In this document: positions 36,202 through 44,268 of the stretch, piece after piece
Numbering within the stretch: the stretch's first letter is position 1
Layout: every line of letters begins with the position of its first letter
Origin: JBCCXL01 sp039191605
Lineage (GTDB): Bacteria > Acidobacteriota > Thermoanaerobaculia > Multivoradales > JAHZIX01
Assembly: GCA_039191605.1 (NCBI GenBank)
Contig: JBCCXL010000001.1
Span: forward strand, 248,001 to 312,000
DNA length: 64,000 nucleotides
Direction of reading: 5' to 3'
Translations under genes and position numbers: made by a program
The notes under the pieces: model-generated
Databases searched by the model: none
What the model was told of the DNA's origin: nothing
Seen by the model: only the letters and a program-made list of their open reading frames with translations

Positions 36202-38778
36202 ATGAAGCGACACATCCATTGGGCCCTCGCCGCGCTGGTGCTGGTCATCAGCACCGCTGGCTGCTCGAGCCATCAAAGCTTCCGCAAGGCAGAGATTGCC
36301 GCTAGTGAGGGCGATTGGGATTCCGCCGTGCTCTTCTACATGGAAGCGGTGGAGAAGGAGCCCGAAAACCTCTCCTACAAGGCTGCGCTGCTGCGCACCA
36401 AGATCCAGGCTTCGCAATATCACTTTGAAAAGGCGAAGGAATACCGCGAAGCCGGCGTGCTGGAGCGCTCCCTCGTGGAGCTTCAGCAGGCGGTGCAGCT
36501 GGACCCCACCAATCAATACGCCCAGGTGGAGCTAGAAAAGGTTCGAGAAGAGATCCAGGCCCGCCAGGAAGCTCGGGACAGTAACGGCACCATCGACGAG
36601 CTCAAGGATCGTACCCGGGGCGTGCGGCCGCAGCCGCCGGAGCTCAACCCGCGCTCCAACGAGCCCATCGACATGGACTTCCCCAGCACTCCGGTGAAGA
36701 CCATCTACGGCGCCCTGGCCAAGGCTTTCGACATCAATATCCTGTTCGATCCCAACCTCAAGGATCAGCCGCTGACCATCCGCCTCAAGGACGTCGCCGC
36801 TCGCGATGCCCTGGAGATCGTGATGCGCTCCGCCGGCCACTTCTATAAGGTCCAGGACGAGCACACCATCATCGTCGTCGCCGACACGCCGCAGAACCGC
36901 AGGAATTACGAAGATCTGGTGATCCAGACCTTCTTCCTCTCCAACGCCGACGTGAAGAGCGTGATGACCATGCTGCGCTCCCTGGTAGAGGCGAAGAAGA
37001 TCGCGGTCAACGAGCAGCTCAACGCCATCGTGCTGCGAGACACCGCCGACAAGGTCAAGGTTGCCGAGAAGATCATCGAGGCCAACGACAAGGCCAAGGC
37101 CGAAGTGGTGGTGGATGTCGAGCTGCTGCAGGTCAACTCCTCCAAGATGCGCAACATCGGCCTCTCGCTGTCGAATTACGGCGTCACCCAAAGCCTCGAC
37201 CTCGGCGGCGACGACGTTCCGCTGCGGCTCTCGGACTTCGACGACCTGACCTCCAACAACTGGTCGTTCACCATTCCGGATCTGCTCTACAACTTCCTCA
37301 AGACCGACACCGACGCTCAGCTTCTGGCCAAACCGCAGCTGCGAATCTCCGAGGGAGAGCGAGCCCGTCTGCTGATCGGTGAGCGGGTGCCGATCCCCAC
37401 CACCTCCTTCAACACCTCCAACACCGTCGGCGGCAACATCGTGCCGCTCACCACCTTCCAGTACACCGACGTGGGTATCCGGATCGAGATCGAGCCCCGG
37501 GTGCATCACAACAAGGAAATCACTCTGAAGGTGACGGTGGAGGTGAGCAACATCTCCTCCTTCGTGGAGGCTGCCGGAGGACAGCGACAGCCGATCATCG
37601 GTACCCGCACCATCGAATCCACCATTCGGCTGCGGGACGGCGAGACTAACTTCCTCGCCGGCCTGATCCGCACCGAGGACCTCGAGGGCATGACCGGAAT
37701 CCCCGGGCTCTCGGATATTCCTCTGCTCGGCCGGCTGTTCACCAACACCAATACCGACAACACCCGCACCGACGTGATCCTCACCATGACTCCCCACATC
37801 ATCCGCACGCCGGACCTCACCGAGGAAGACCTGCTGCCAATTTGGGTGGGCACCGAGGCCAACATCACCTTCCGCGGCGGCAGTCCGCGGGTAGAGTCCG
37901 ACGTCGATGGTCCCTTCGACGGCGAGGGAGACGCCGGACGGGTGCAGGAGATGCTGCGGGAGCGACTGCAGCGACTGCCCCGCGGCCTGCGGGATGGTGA
38001 GAACGGCAACACCACCGGTGTTGGCGAGCCGGAGCTCGAGGAGCAGCAGCAGCCCTCGGGCATGGACCTCGCTCCCACCGGCGGCCCGGGAAGCTTCTTC
38101 GGAGGAGGCCAGAGCAGCGACGAGCCGCCGACCAACTCCTCCTTCGACTCTTCCCAGCCCCTCCCCTGGCAGTCGCCCTTCGCGCCCTCCATCCTGGAAG
38201 ACGAGGGAGTGAGCACTTCTGGCTCCCAGAGTCCTAGCCCGCTAGGTGCTAGCTTCTTGGGAGCTACCGTTGCCACTCACCTGGGAACGCTGTGGGGGCA
38301 ACAGGGGGCCGAGCCCGCCACCGTGCGCCTGCGCCTGATTCCTCAGCAGCGCAGAGTGCTGCGCGGCGAGACGGTGGCGGTCGCCATCGAGGTAGACGCC
38401 GACTCCGCCGTAGCCCATCTACCCCTGGAGCTGCGATTCGACCCCCGACAGCTGGAGGTGCAGTCGGTGGAAGCCGGCAGCTTCTTGGGCGCGGAGGGTG
38501 AGAGCCTGATCCTCGGCGACACCAGCGAGGCGGGTCGACTTCTTCTCGGCGCCAGCCAGCTGGGCGCCGGGGAAGGCGCTAGCGGATCCGGCACTCTCGC
38601 CACCGTCGTCTTCCGCTCGCTGGAAATCGGCAACGCCGAGATCGCCTTTGCCAACATCGACGCCCTGGCCCCCGGCCGCGAGGCGATCGCCGCTTCGGCG
38701 GATGCCGCCATGTTGAGCATCTCCTCGGATTCCGGTGACTCGCGGCCGCCGCGGGGACACGATCAGCTGCCGCAATAA
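36202..38778 (+). CDS. pilQ: Secretin (PilQ/GspD family) with C-terminal cohesin-like domain
   Basis: 858 residues, ATG with GGAGG upstream. Lipobox STAGC (Cys21) makes it a lipoprotein. Residues about 25-130 are TPR-like helices, followed by secretin N-domains (FSTPVKTIYG-like TPVKTIYGALAKAFDINILF and NADVKSVMTMLRSLVEA). The secretin pore domain covers about 285-545 (ARLLIGERVPIPTTSF, TFQYTDVGIRIEIEPRV, GLSDIPLLGRLFTN, ILTMTPHIIR). After a Gly/Gln/Ser-rich linker, residues about 703-850 match a cohesin/type II cohesin-like beta-sandwich (LRGETVAVAIEVDADSAV, LELRFDPRQLEVQSVEAGSF). It forms the outer-membrane pilus channel; the role of the extra domain is unknown. Confidence 0.93.
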   Translation: MKRHIHWALAALVLVISTAGCSSHQSFRKAEIAASEGDWDSAVLFYMEAVEKEPENLSYKAALLRTKIQASQYHFEKAKEYREAGVLERSLVELQQAVQLDPTNQYAQVELEKVREEIQARQEARDSNGTIDELKDRTRGVRPQPPELNPRSNEPIDMDFPSTPVKTIYGALAKAFDINILFDPNLKDQPLTIRLKDVAARDALEIVMRSAGHFYKVQDEHTIIVVADTPQNRRNYEDLVIQTFFLSNADVKSVMTMLRSLVEAKKIAVNEQLNAIVLRDTADKVKVAEKIIEANDKAKAEVVVDVELLQVNSSKMRNIGLSLSNYGVTQSLDLGGDDVPLRLSDFDDLTSNNWSFTIPDLLYNFLKTDTDAQLLAKPQLRISEGERARLLIGERVPIPTTSFNTSNTVGGNIVPLTTFQYTDVGIRIEIEPRVHHNKEITLKVTVEVSNISSFVEAAGGQRQPIIGTRTIESTIRLRDGETNFLAGLIRTEDLEGMTGIPGLSDIPLLGRLFTNTNTDNTRTDVILTMTPHIIRTPDLTEEDLLPIWVGTEANITFRGGSPRVESDVDGPFDGEGDAGRVQEMLRERLQRLPRGLRDGENGNTTGVGEPELEEQQQPSGMDLAPTGGPGSFFGGGQSSDEPPTNSSFDSSQPLPWQSPFAPSILEDEGVSTSGSQSPSPLGASFLGATVATHLGTLWGQQGAEPATVRLRLIPQQRRVLRGETVAVAIEVDADSAVAHLPLELRFDPRQLEVQSVEAGSFLGAEGESLILGDTSEAGRLLLGASQLGAGEGASGSGTLATVVFRSLEIGNAEIAFANIDALAPGREAIAASADAAMLSISSDSGDSRPPRGHDQLPQ

Positions 38779-39064
38779 GCGAGACGCCGAGGGACGAAGG
38801 CCGGAGCCATCACGAAGCTCTTCACGGTCGGAGCTCTTGATAGGTCAGACCCTGGAGAGCCCGGCTCCCAGGCTCAACGATCGAGGCCTTCGATCCGTAT
38901 GAATTGCTGAGCAGCGCAAGGATGACGCCAGCCTCCTAGAGCAACCTTTGCCCTCGGCGACGCCGCAAGCGGCAAGATTCACCCCAGCGCAGCGCGCAAC
39001 CTCCACCTCTTCGAAACGATACACAGCTCGAGAAGACGCAGAGCCCTAGAAGACATAGAGCCCG
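38779..39064. other. Gap inside the pilus cluster
   Basis: 286 bases between the secretin and the first pseudopilin gene. I see no gene, repeat or clear terminator. It may hold the promoter for the three prepilin-like genes. Confidence 0.5.
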
Positions 39065-39553
39065 ATGTCCCTGATTCGCAGACTCTCTCCTCACCGACGC
39101 CGCCAAGGTGGCATGACGCTGGTCGAGATGATCATCGTCGCGACTCTACTGCTGATCCTCGCCAGCGCGACGATCCCGGTGGCAAAATACTCGCTGCGGC
39201 GCAGTAAAGAGGCTGAGCTGCGCCTGGCGCTACGCACCATGCGTACCGCCGTCGACGAGTTCAAGCGCTACAGCGACGCTTCGCTCATTCCCATCGAATT
39301 GGGTACCGACGGCTACCCCAAGGATCTCGAAACTCTGCTGGAGCCGGTGGACCTGGTGGGACAAGTGGACCGGCAGGTGCGATTCCTGCGCCGCATCCCC
39401 ATAGACCCCATGGTGGGAAACAACGAAGACTGGATCCTGTTGTCTTATCAAGACGAGCCGGACGCCTCGTCCTGGGGCGGGGAGAACATCTTCGACGTAC
39501 GCTCCAGCAGTGAGGGTGTCGGCCTCAATGGCTTACCCTATAAAGAGTGGTGA
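39065..39553 (+). CDS. Type IV prepilin-like protein (pseudopilin)
   Basis: 162 residues. A basic leader (SLIRRLSPHRRRQG) precedes the prepilin peptidase site G-MTLVEMI, with Glu at +5 and a hydrophobic helix (VATLLLILASATIPVAKY). The C-terminal half (RFLRRIPIDPMVG, then GGENIFDVRSSSEGVGLNG) has the look of the GspG-type minor pseudopilin, with the P-x-D-P turn. It ends PYKEW, similar to the next protein's PYAEW, so the two are paralogues. It overlaps the possible GTG start of the next gene. Confidence 0.88.
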   Translation: MSLIRRLSPHRRRQGGMTLVEMIIVATLLLILASATIPVAKYSLRRSKEAELRLALRTMRTAVDEFKRYSDASLIPIELGTDGYPKDLETLLEPVDLVGQVDRQVRFLRRIPIDPMVGNNEDWILLSYQDEPDASSWGGENIFDVRSSSEGVGLNGLPYKEW

Positions 39554-39576
39554 GTCGGCCTCTGCCGCAGAAAGCT

Positions 39577-40029
39577 ATGATCAAGCACAGCCCTAAAATC
39601 CGTAGACAGCGCGCCGCCGAAGGTGGCTTCACCCTCCTCGAGCTGATCATCGTGGTGGCGATGGTGGGAATTCTCGCCACCCTCGCGATTCCCGCTCTCA
39701 AGGAGTCCCCCCGGCGAGCCCAGGAGGCGGTGCTGCAGAGCAATCTTCGGGCGATGCGCGACGTCATCAACCAGCATTACGCCGATAAGGGGAAGTACCC
39801 AGAAACCCTGTCCGCGCTGGTGGACGCAGGCTATCTCCGAGACGTTCCCTTCGACCCCATCACCAAGAGCAACGAGACCTGGCAGGTGGAATACGAGGAG
39901 ATCGACTTCGAGGGCGACGACATTCCCCCGGAAACCGATCTCGCCGAGGACGGGCAGCCGGGCATTATCGACGTCTACTCCGGCTCCACGCTCAACAGCC
40001 TCGACGGCACTCCCTATGCTGAATGGTAA
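39577..40029 (+). CDS. Type IV prepilin-like protein (GspG-type pseudopilin)
   Basis: I start at ATG 39577 (150 residues); an upstream GTG at 39547 is possible. Leader of about 14 residues, cleavage site G-FTLLELI with Glu at +5, and an N-terminal helix (IVVAMVGILATLAIPALKE). A GspG-like body: LRAMRDVINQHYADKGKYPE, LSALVDAGYLRDVPFDPITK and DVYSGSTLNSLDGTPYAEW. GspG-type proteins are major pseudopilins in type II secretion and core subunits in type IV pilus-like systems. It is in tandem with two other prepilin-like genes. Confidence 0.9.
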   Translation: MIKHSPKIRRQRAAEGGFTLLELIIVVAMVGILATLAIPALKESPRRAQEAVLQSNLRAMRDVINQHYADKGKYPETLSALVDAGYLRDVPFDPITKSNETWQVEYEEIDFEGDDIPPETDLAEDGQPGIIDVYSGSTLNSLDGTPYAEW

Positions 40030-40077
40030 AAGAGCCCCGTGGTAACGCGCCGAATCCATAGGACGCCCAGACGGGAG

Positions 40078-41082
40078 ATGACGGGCCTTCGTCGCCTACG
40101 CCGACGCTCCGGCGAGGCGGGCTACAGCATGGTGATGGTCATCATCGCCATCACCATACTGTCCATCGGCACCGGCGCCGCGATGCAGATGTGGACCACC
40201 ATGGCCCAGCGGGAAAAAGAGGCGGAGCTGATCCAGCGAGGCTTCGAATACGCCGAGGCCATTCGGGTGTTCCAGCGACGCTTCGGGCGCTACCCCACCA
40301 AGCTGGAAGAATTGATCAAGGTCGAGCCGCGGTGCATTCGCCAGCTCTACCCCAACCCGATGCGGGAAGACGGGGAGTGGGCCTTGATCCACCAGGGTGG
40401 CCCGGGCACGGAAATCCGCCCCGGACAGCAGCAGGACAACGGCCTCAGCGCCAGCCCGGCGAATCGCGGGCGGGGAGCCAACGGCCGTAACCTGCCCGGC
40501 AACACCAACTTCGATGCCGGCCTCAACCGCAACCGGGTGGGTAATGGGGACCGCGAGATCGGAGACAACGGCCTGGAGGTGAGTCGGGACAGCCAGGGCA
40601 ACCGCATCCGCGGCGCCAGCAGCCAGCCGATCATCGGCGTGTATGCCAAGGCTGCCCCCGGCAAAGAGACCGGGACCTTCCGGGTGTTCATGGGGCAGAC
40701 GGAATACGACCAATGGGCCTTCACCGTCGAAATGGTGCAGGGCCTTGCCCAGGCGACCCCCGATCGCATCCCCCTGGTTCCCACCCCTCGCCTCGTAGGG
40801 CGCCCGTGGCCAGAGGGCGTACAGCCTCAGCTCGCCTTCCAGGTCCCTGGCCAGGGACAGGGCGTCGCTCAGGGCAGCGGTCCCGGCCAGGGAGCCGGCA
40901 ATGCAGCCAATACGGGAGTAGGTCGCCAGCGCCGGACCCTGCCGGTGACCGAAGGCCCCGACGGCCGACCGGTTCGCCAAGGCCCCGCCTTCGGAGTTCC
41001 CGGCGGTCGCCCCGGCGAGCTCTTCCGCAACTCCTCCGGCGGACAACAACAGCCAGGGCAACAGCGGGGAAACGGTGGCTGA
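40078..41082 (+). CDS. Prepilin-like protein with Gly/Gln-rich C-terminus
   Basis: I prefer ATG 40078; GTG 40039 is an alternative. It has a basic leader, then AGYSMVMVIIAITILSIGTG, a prepilin-type helix in which the usual Glu+5 is missing and the cleavage context is atypical. Then MAQREKEAELIQRGFEYAEA and FGRYPTKLEELIKVEPRCIR, which resemble type II pseudopilin-like proteins of pilus clusters. The last 150 residues are Gly/Gln/Pro-rich low complexity (for example GQGQGVAQGSGPGQGAGN). It is the last gene of the pilus cluster. Whether it is processed by prepilin peptidase is uncertain. Confidence 0.75.
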   Translation: MTGLRRLRRRSGEAGYSMVMVIIAITILSIGTGAAMQMWTTMAQREKEAELIQRGFEYAEAIRVFQRRFGRYPTKLEELIKVEPRCIRQLYPNPMREDGEWALIHQGGPGTEIRPGQQQDNGLSASPANRGRGANGRNLPGNTNFDAGLNRNRVGNGDREIGDNGLEVSRDSQGNRIRGASSQPIIGVYAKAAPGKETGTFRVFMGQTEYDQWAFTVEMVQGLAQATPDRIPLVPTPRLVGRPWPEGVQPQLAFQVPGQGQGVAQGSGPGQGAGNAANTGVGRQRRTLPVTEGPDGRPVRQGPAFGVPGGRPGELFRNSSGGQQQPGQQRGNGG

Positions 41083-41106
41083 TCGCGCTTCGGTGAGTGC
41101 CGGGAG

Positions 41107-41574
41107 TTGAGTAGCGGCAGCGCGTGGACGCTCCCAGTACGAATTCGTAGGCTGCCCGGCGCGGGAGACCTAGAGCTGCCGGCTTACGCCTCTGCGGGAA
41201 GCGCCGGATGTGATGTACGAGCTGCGCTAGATCAGGATCTTCAGCTGCTCCCCGGGCAGCGTACAATGATCCCCACCGGCCTTGCCCTCGAGATCCCCCC
41301 GGGCTGGGAAGCCCAGGTACGCCCCCGCAGCGGCCTCGCCCGCCGCCACGGCGTGACCGTGCTCAACAGCCCCGGCACCATCGACAGCGACTACCGTGGA
41401 GAAGTCGCCGTTCTGCTGGTGAATCTCGGGGACCAGCCGGTGACCCTGAGACGAGGTGAGCGCATCGCCCAGCTGGTCTTCGCCCGCCACGGCGTCGCGA
41501 TCTTCGAAGAGGTCGAAGCCCTCGGCGAGAGCGAGCGAGGTTCCGGAGGCTTCGGCTCCACCGGCCTCGACTAG
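41107..41574 (+). CDS. dut: dUTP diphosphatase
   Basis: Hydrolyses dUTP to dUMP and pyrophosphate, keeping uracil out of DNA. All five motifs of the trimeric enzyme are present: SAGCDVRA (1), RPRSGLA (2), NSPGTIDSDYRGE (3, with the catalytic Asp), RGERIAQLVFA (4) and RGSGGFGSTG (5, C-terminal flap). 155 residues, normal length. GTG/TTG-type start: the frame begins at TTG 41107 (after GGGAG). It lies 24 bases after the pilus cluster. Confidence 0.96.
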   Translation: MSSGSAWTLPVRIRRLPGAGDLELPAYASAGSAGCDVRAALDQDLQLLPGQRTMIPTGLALEIPPGWEAQVRPRSGLARRHGVTVLNSPGTIDSDYRGEVAVLLVNLGDQPVTLRRGERIAQLVFARHGVAIFEEVEALGESERGSGGFGSTGLD

Positions 41575-41734
41575 CGAAGCGACCTCTTTCAGTAGGCTTC
41601 GTAGCCGGCAGCCACCCCCTGCCTCCAACCAGGCTGGCCTGTCCGGCCTCGGCACGCCCCGATCTTCACCTCTCTGCACCGGCTCTCTCCCCCTTCCCCC
41701 AACCGCAGCTTCCATCAGCTTCAGGAGGTCTCCC

Positions 41735-42958
41735 TTGATCCGTCTAGCGGACGTTCAGCGGGCGCGCCAGCGAATCCGCCATTCGGTGCGCAACACTCAG
41801 CTGTCCCGCTCCCGCAACCTCTCCGAGGCCTGCGGCGCGGAGATCTACCTGAAGTATGAGAACCATCAGATCACGGGCGCCTACAAGGAGCGTGGAGCGC
41901 TCAACAAGCTGCTCCAGCTGAAACCGGAGGAGCGACAGAAGGGCGTGGTCTCCGCCTCCGCCGGGAACCACGCCCAGGCGGTGGCCTATCACGGGCAGCA
42001 GCTGGGTATTGCGGTCACCCTCCTGATGCCCAAGACCACCCCGAAGATCAAGATCGCCAATACCCGCGGGCACGGTGCGAAGGTGATCCTTCACGGCGAG
42101 AACTTCGACGAGGCCTACGAAGAGGCGCGGCGGCTGGAAGCGGAAGAAGGACTGGTCTTCGTCCACCCCTTCGACGATCCCTACGTCATCGCCGGCCAGG
42201 GCACCCTCGCCCTCGAGCTCCTGGAGCAAGAGCCCGAGCTCGACGCCATCGTGGTGCCCATCGGCGGCGGCGGCCTGATCGCCGGCATTGCCGCCGTCGT
42301 CCAGTCTCTCTCCCCCCACACCCGGGTCTACGGCGTCGAGGCGGAGGTCAGCGCCAGCATGCGCCGCAGCCTGGATGCCGGTGAGCCCCAGGTGATCGAG
42401 GGAGCGCGAACCCTCGCCGACGGCATTCAGGTCAAGCGCCCGGGGGAGATCACCTTCGCGATGATCCAGGAGCTGGTGGAGGACGTGGTGACGGTGAGCG
42501 AGGAGGAGCTGGTGCGCGCCGTGCTCTTCCTGCTGGAGCGAGACAAGACGCTGGTGGAGGGCGCCGGAGCCGCCGGGGCCGCCGCCCTGCTCGCTGGTCG
42601 CATTCCCAACATCGAGGGGCAGCGGGTGGCCACCATCTTGTGTGGCGGCAACATCGATCTTCCGGTGCTCGACCTGATCATCACCCGCGGCTTGATCATG
42701 GATCACCGCCTGATGCGCATGACCTTCCGCCTGCCGGATCGCCCCGGCTCCCTCGCCGAGCTGCTTCAGGTCATCGCCTCCAGCCGCGGCAGCGTCGTCG
42801 AGATCCAGCACCACCGCATCTTCACCCGCTCGCCCTATTGGGAAGCCAAGGTCACCGTGACCGTCGAGACCCAGAACCGAGACCACGGCGACGAGATCCT
42901 CGAGACCCTCACCGCCGCCGGGTTTCCCCCGGACGAGCTCGAGGACGAAGAAGGCTAA
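41735..42958 (+). CDS. ilvA: Threonine ammonia-lyase (threonine dehydratase) with ACT domain
   Basis: PLP enzyme converting threonine to 2-oxobutanoate, the first step to isoleucine. The frame is open to 41456, but a perfect AGGAGG at 41723-41728 places the start at TTG 41735, giving 407 residues. The PLP-lysine is in ITGAYKERGA (Lys51), followed by SASAGNHAQAVAYH and the Gly loop PIGGGGLIAG. Residues about 328-407 are an ACT domain (MTFRLPDRPGSLAELLQVIA). The single ACT domain makes it the short form, like catabolic or Bacillus-type enzymes; it could be allosterically controlled. Confidence 0.93.
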   Translation: MIRLADVQRARQRIRHSVRNTQLSRSRNLSEACGAEIYLKYENHQITGAYKERGALNKLLQLKPEERQKGVVSASAGNHAQAVAYHGQQLGIAVTLLMPKTTPKIKIANTRGHGAKVILHGENFDEAYEEARRLEAEEGLVFVHPFDDPYVIAGQGTLALELLEQEPELDAIVVPIGGGGLIAGIAAVVQSLSPHTRVYGVEAEVSASMRRSLDAGEPQVIEGARTLADGIQVKRPGEITFAMIQELVEDVVTVSEEELVRAVLFLLERDKTLVEGAGAAGAAALLAGRIPNIEGQRVATILCGGNIDLPVLDLIITRGLIMDHRLMRMTFRLPDRPGSLAELLQVIASSRGSVVEIQHHRIFTRSPYWEAKVTVTVETQNRDHGDEILETLTAAGFPPDELEDEEG

Positions 42959-43195
42959 ACCTAGACCTTCGAGCATGAGGTGAGACGACCTCTCGCTGAA
43001 TCTCCATAGGCTTGCAAGGCAAAGCATCCTTCAGCCCTCTCGCTGAGCCAGGTCAGAGCTGAATGGATCAGAATTTCGAGAGATCGTAGATCCGATGAGC
43101 TCTGAGCGAGGCATCATCTGATGCCCCCATACCCACAGGGATGGGTTGACGAAGAGAATCCGGCCACCGGCGCACTCACCGCCTGACGGCGGCGA

Positions 43196-43570
43196 CTACG
43201 CCTGCTTCGCCTCGCGGTCGTAGCGTATCCGCGCCTCTTCGACCTCATCCATATGCGCGTCACCCCACGCGTCGATGGCGCTCTCCACCGCGCTCAGGCT
43301 TCGGCCCAAGTCCGTGAGCGAGTATTCGACCCGAGGCGGGATTTCCAGAAATTGCTCTCGCTTCACCACGCCATCCCGCTCTAGCTGGCGCAGCTGCTGC
43401 GTGAGCATCCGCTGACTAATCCCGATGGTCAGGCGCCTTAGCTCGTTGAAGCGAAGCGTGCCCTCATTCTCCAGCGCAAAGAGGATCGCGGGTTTCCATT
43501 TGCCCGCGAACACGTCGAGAACGCGTTCGATGGGGCATGCACCGTCGTGACGAACTGCTTTTTTACTCAT
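43196..43570 (-). CDS. HxlR-family transcriptional regulator
   Basis: 124 residues, a MarR-related winged helix. The family signature is clear: an N-terminal Cys in CPIERVLDVFAGKWKPAILF, then LRFNELRRLTIGISQRMLTQ, QLRQLERDGVVKREQF, PPRVEYSLTDLGRSL. The single Cys near residue 12 is the redox/electrophile-sensing cysteine seen in HxlR, HypR and QorR-type proteins. Upstream lies a large dyad (43581-43631) that could be its operator, shared with the divergent luciferase-domain and solute-binding-like genes. Confidence 0.94.
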   Translation of the reverse strand: MSKKAVRHDGACPIERVLDVFAGKWKPAILFALENEGTLRFNELRRLTIGISQRMLTQQLRQLERDGVVKREQFLEIPPRVEYSLTDLGRSLSAVESAIDAWGDAHMDEVEEARIRYDREAKQA

Positions 43571-43580
43571 AGCTTTCCTT

Positions 43581-43631
43581 ACTCATTAAGCCCTAGGTTA
43601 CCATAGGGTACCTACTTGACGAAGAGTAACC
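43581..43631. promoter_or_regulatory. Extended dyad: candidate HxlR operator
   Basis: Two nested inverted repeats share one centre at 43606. The inner arms are TAGGTNNCC / GGNNACCTA at 43596-43604 and 43608-43616. The outer arms are TTACTC at 43581-43586 and GAGTAA at 43626-43631. The site begins 11 bases upstream of the hxlR-type gene's ATG and lies between it and the divergent pair of genes. Autoregulation is inferred. Confidence 0.6.
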
Positions 43632-43672
43632 AATAGACCGATGATGCGTTCTCACCTGCCTCACGGCCTCTA

Positions 43673-43708
43673 GCTTCACAGGCTTCGGCTTCACAGGCTT
43701 CGGCTTCA
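43673..43708. repeat. 15-base tandem repeat, 2.4 copies
   Basis: The unit GCTTCACAGGCTTCG occurs at 43673-43687 and 43688-43702, followed by a partial third copy. Degenerate GCTTC-containing copies continue to about 43745. It lies just upstream of the luciferase-domain gene. Confidence 0.9.
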
Positions 43709-43776
43709 AGGCTCCTCAGCTTCTAAGGCTGCAGCTTCATAGCTCCAGAGGCCCCGGCAGAAATCAGGAGAACGAT

Positions 43777-44268
43777 GTGTCCTCAAACCTTCATCCCATC
43801 CCAAAGCGTCGAGGCCCTAGGCCCAAGACCACTCCAACGAACCCGCACACCCAGCTCGACCAGAACGCTCCGGAGAGTCTCCAGAGGGAGACGGCGGAGT
43901 TCATGTTCGGCCTACCGTGCGTGAGAGAGACGGCGTCCGTCATCTCCGTTCCGGGCGCCCGCGCCATGTGGCTGCAGGACTCATGCGAGACCGGTCCCTC
44001 TACCGCGTTCATGATCGGTCGCGAGTTCTGCCACCTCCACCCGCCGAGTGACGGCAGCCTTCACCTCAACCTCCCCATCGAGGTGGCACAAATCGCTATC
44101 GAGAAGGGCTGGGCCGAGCTCCACCCGCTGGCGGGTCGAGGATTGATCCCCAGAAATGTCGTCATGGTGTACGGCCCCCGGGACCGCGGGGAGCTCAAGG
44201 TCGTAAAGCAGCTGATTGCGGCATCCCATGCCTTCGCCCACCCCAAAACCACGTCAGAAGAGGCATGA
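43777..44268 (+). CDS. Luciferase-domain (DUF5519-like) protein
   Basis: 163 residues, GTG start. After a basic, Pro-rich N-terminus comes a domain with ETAEFMFGLPCVRETASVIS, REFCHLHPPSDGSLHLNLP, IAIEKGWAELHPLAG, and VMVYGPRDRGELKVVKQLI. This matches the small domain called luciferase (DUF5519), which is typically found alone, with His residues and the GELHPL-like motif conserved. Its biochemical role is not known. It overlaps the following solute-binding-like gene by 4 bases and lies opposite the HxlR regulator, which may control both. Confidence 0.72.
   Translation: MSSNLHPIPKRRGPRPKTTPTNPHTQLDQNAPESLQRETAEFMFGLPCVRETASVISVPGARAMWLQDSCETGPSTAFMIGREFCHLHPPSDGSLHLNLPIEVAQIAIEKGWAELHPLAGRGLIPRNVVMVYGPRDRGELKVVKQLIAASHAFAHPKTTSEEA

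Noticed and set aside
41456..41734. Extended ilvA start at 41456
   Set aside because: It overlaps dut in another frame, and a perfect AGGAGG marks TTG 41735.
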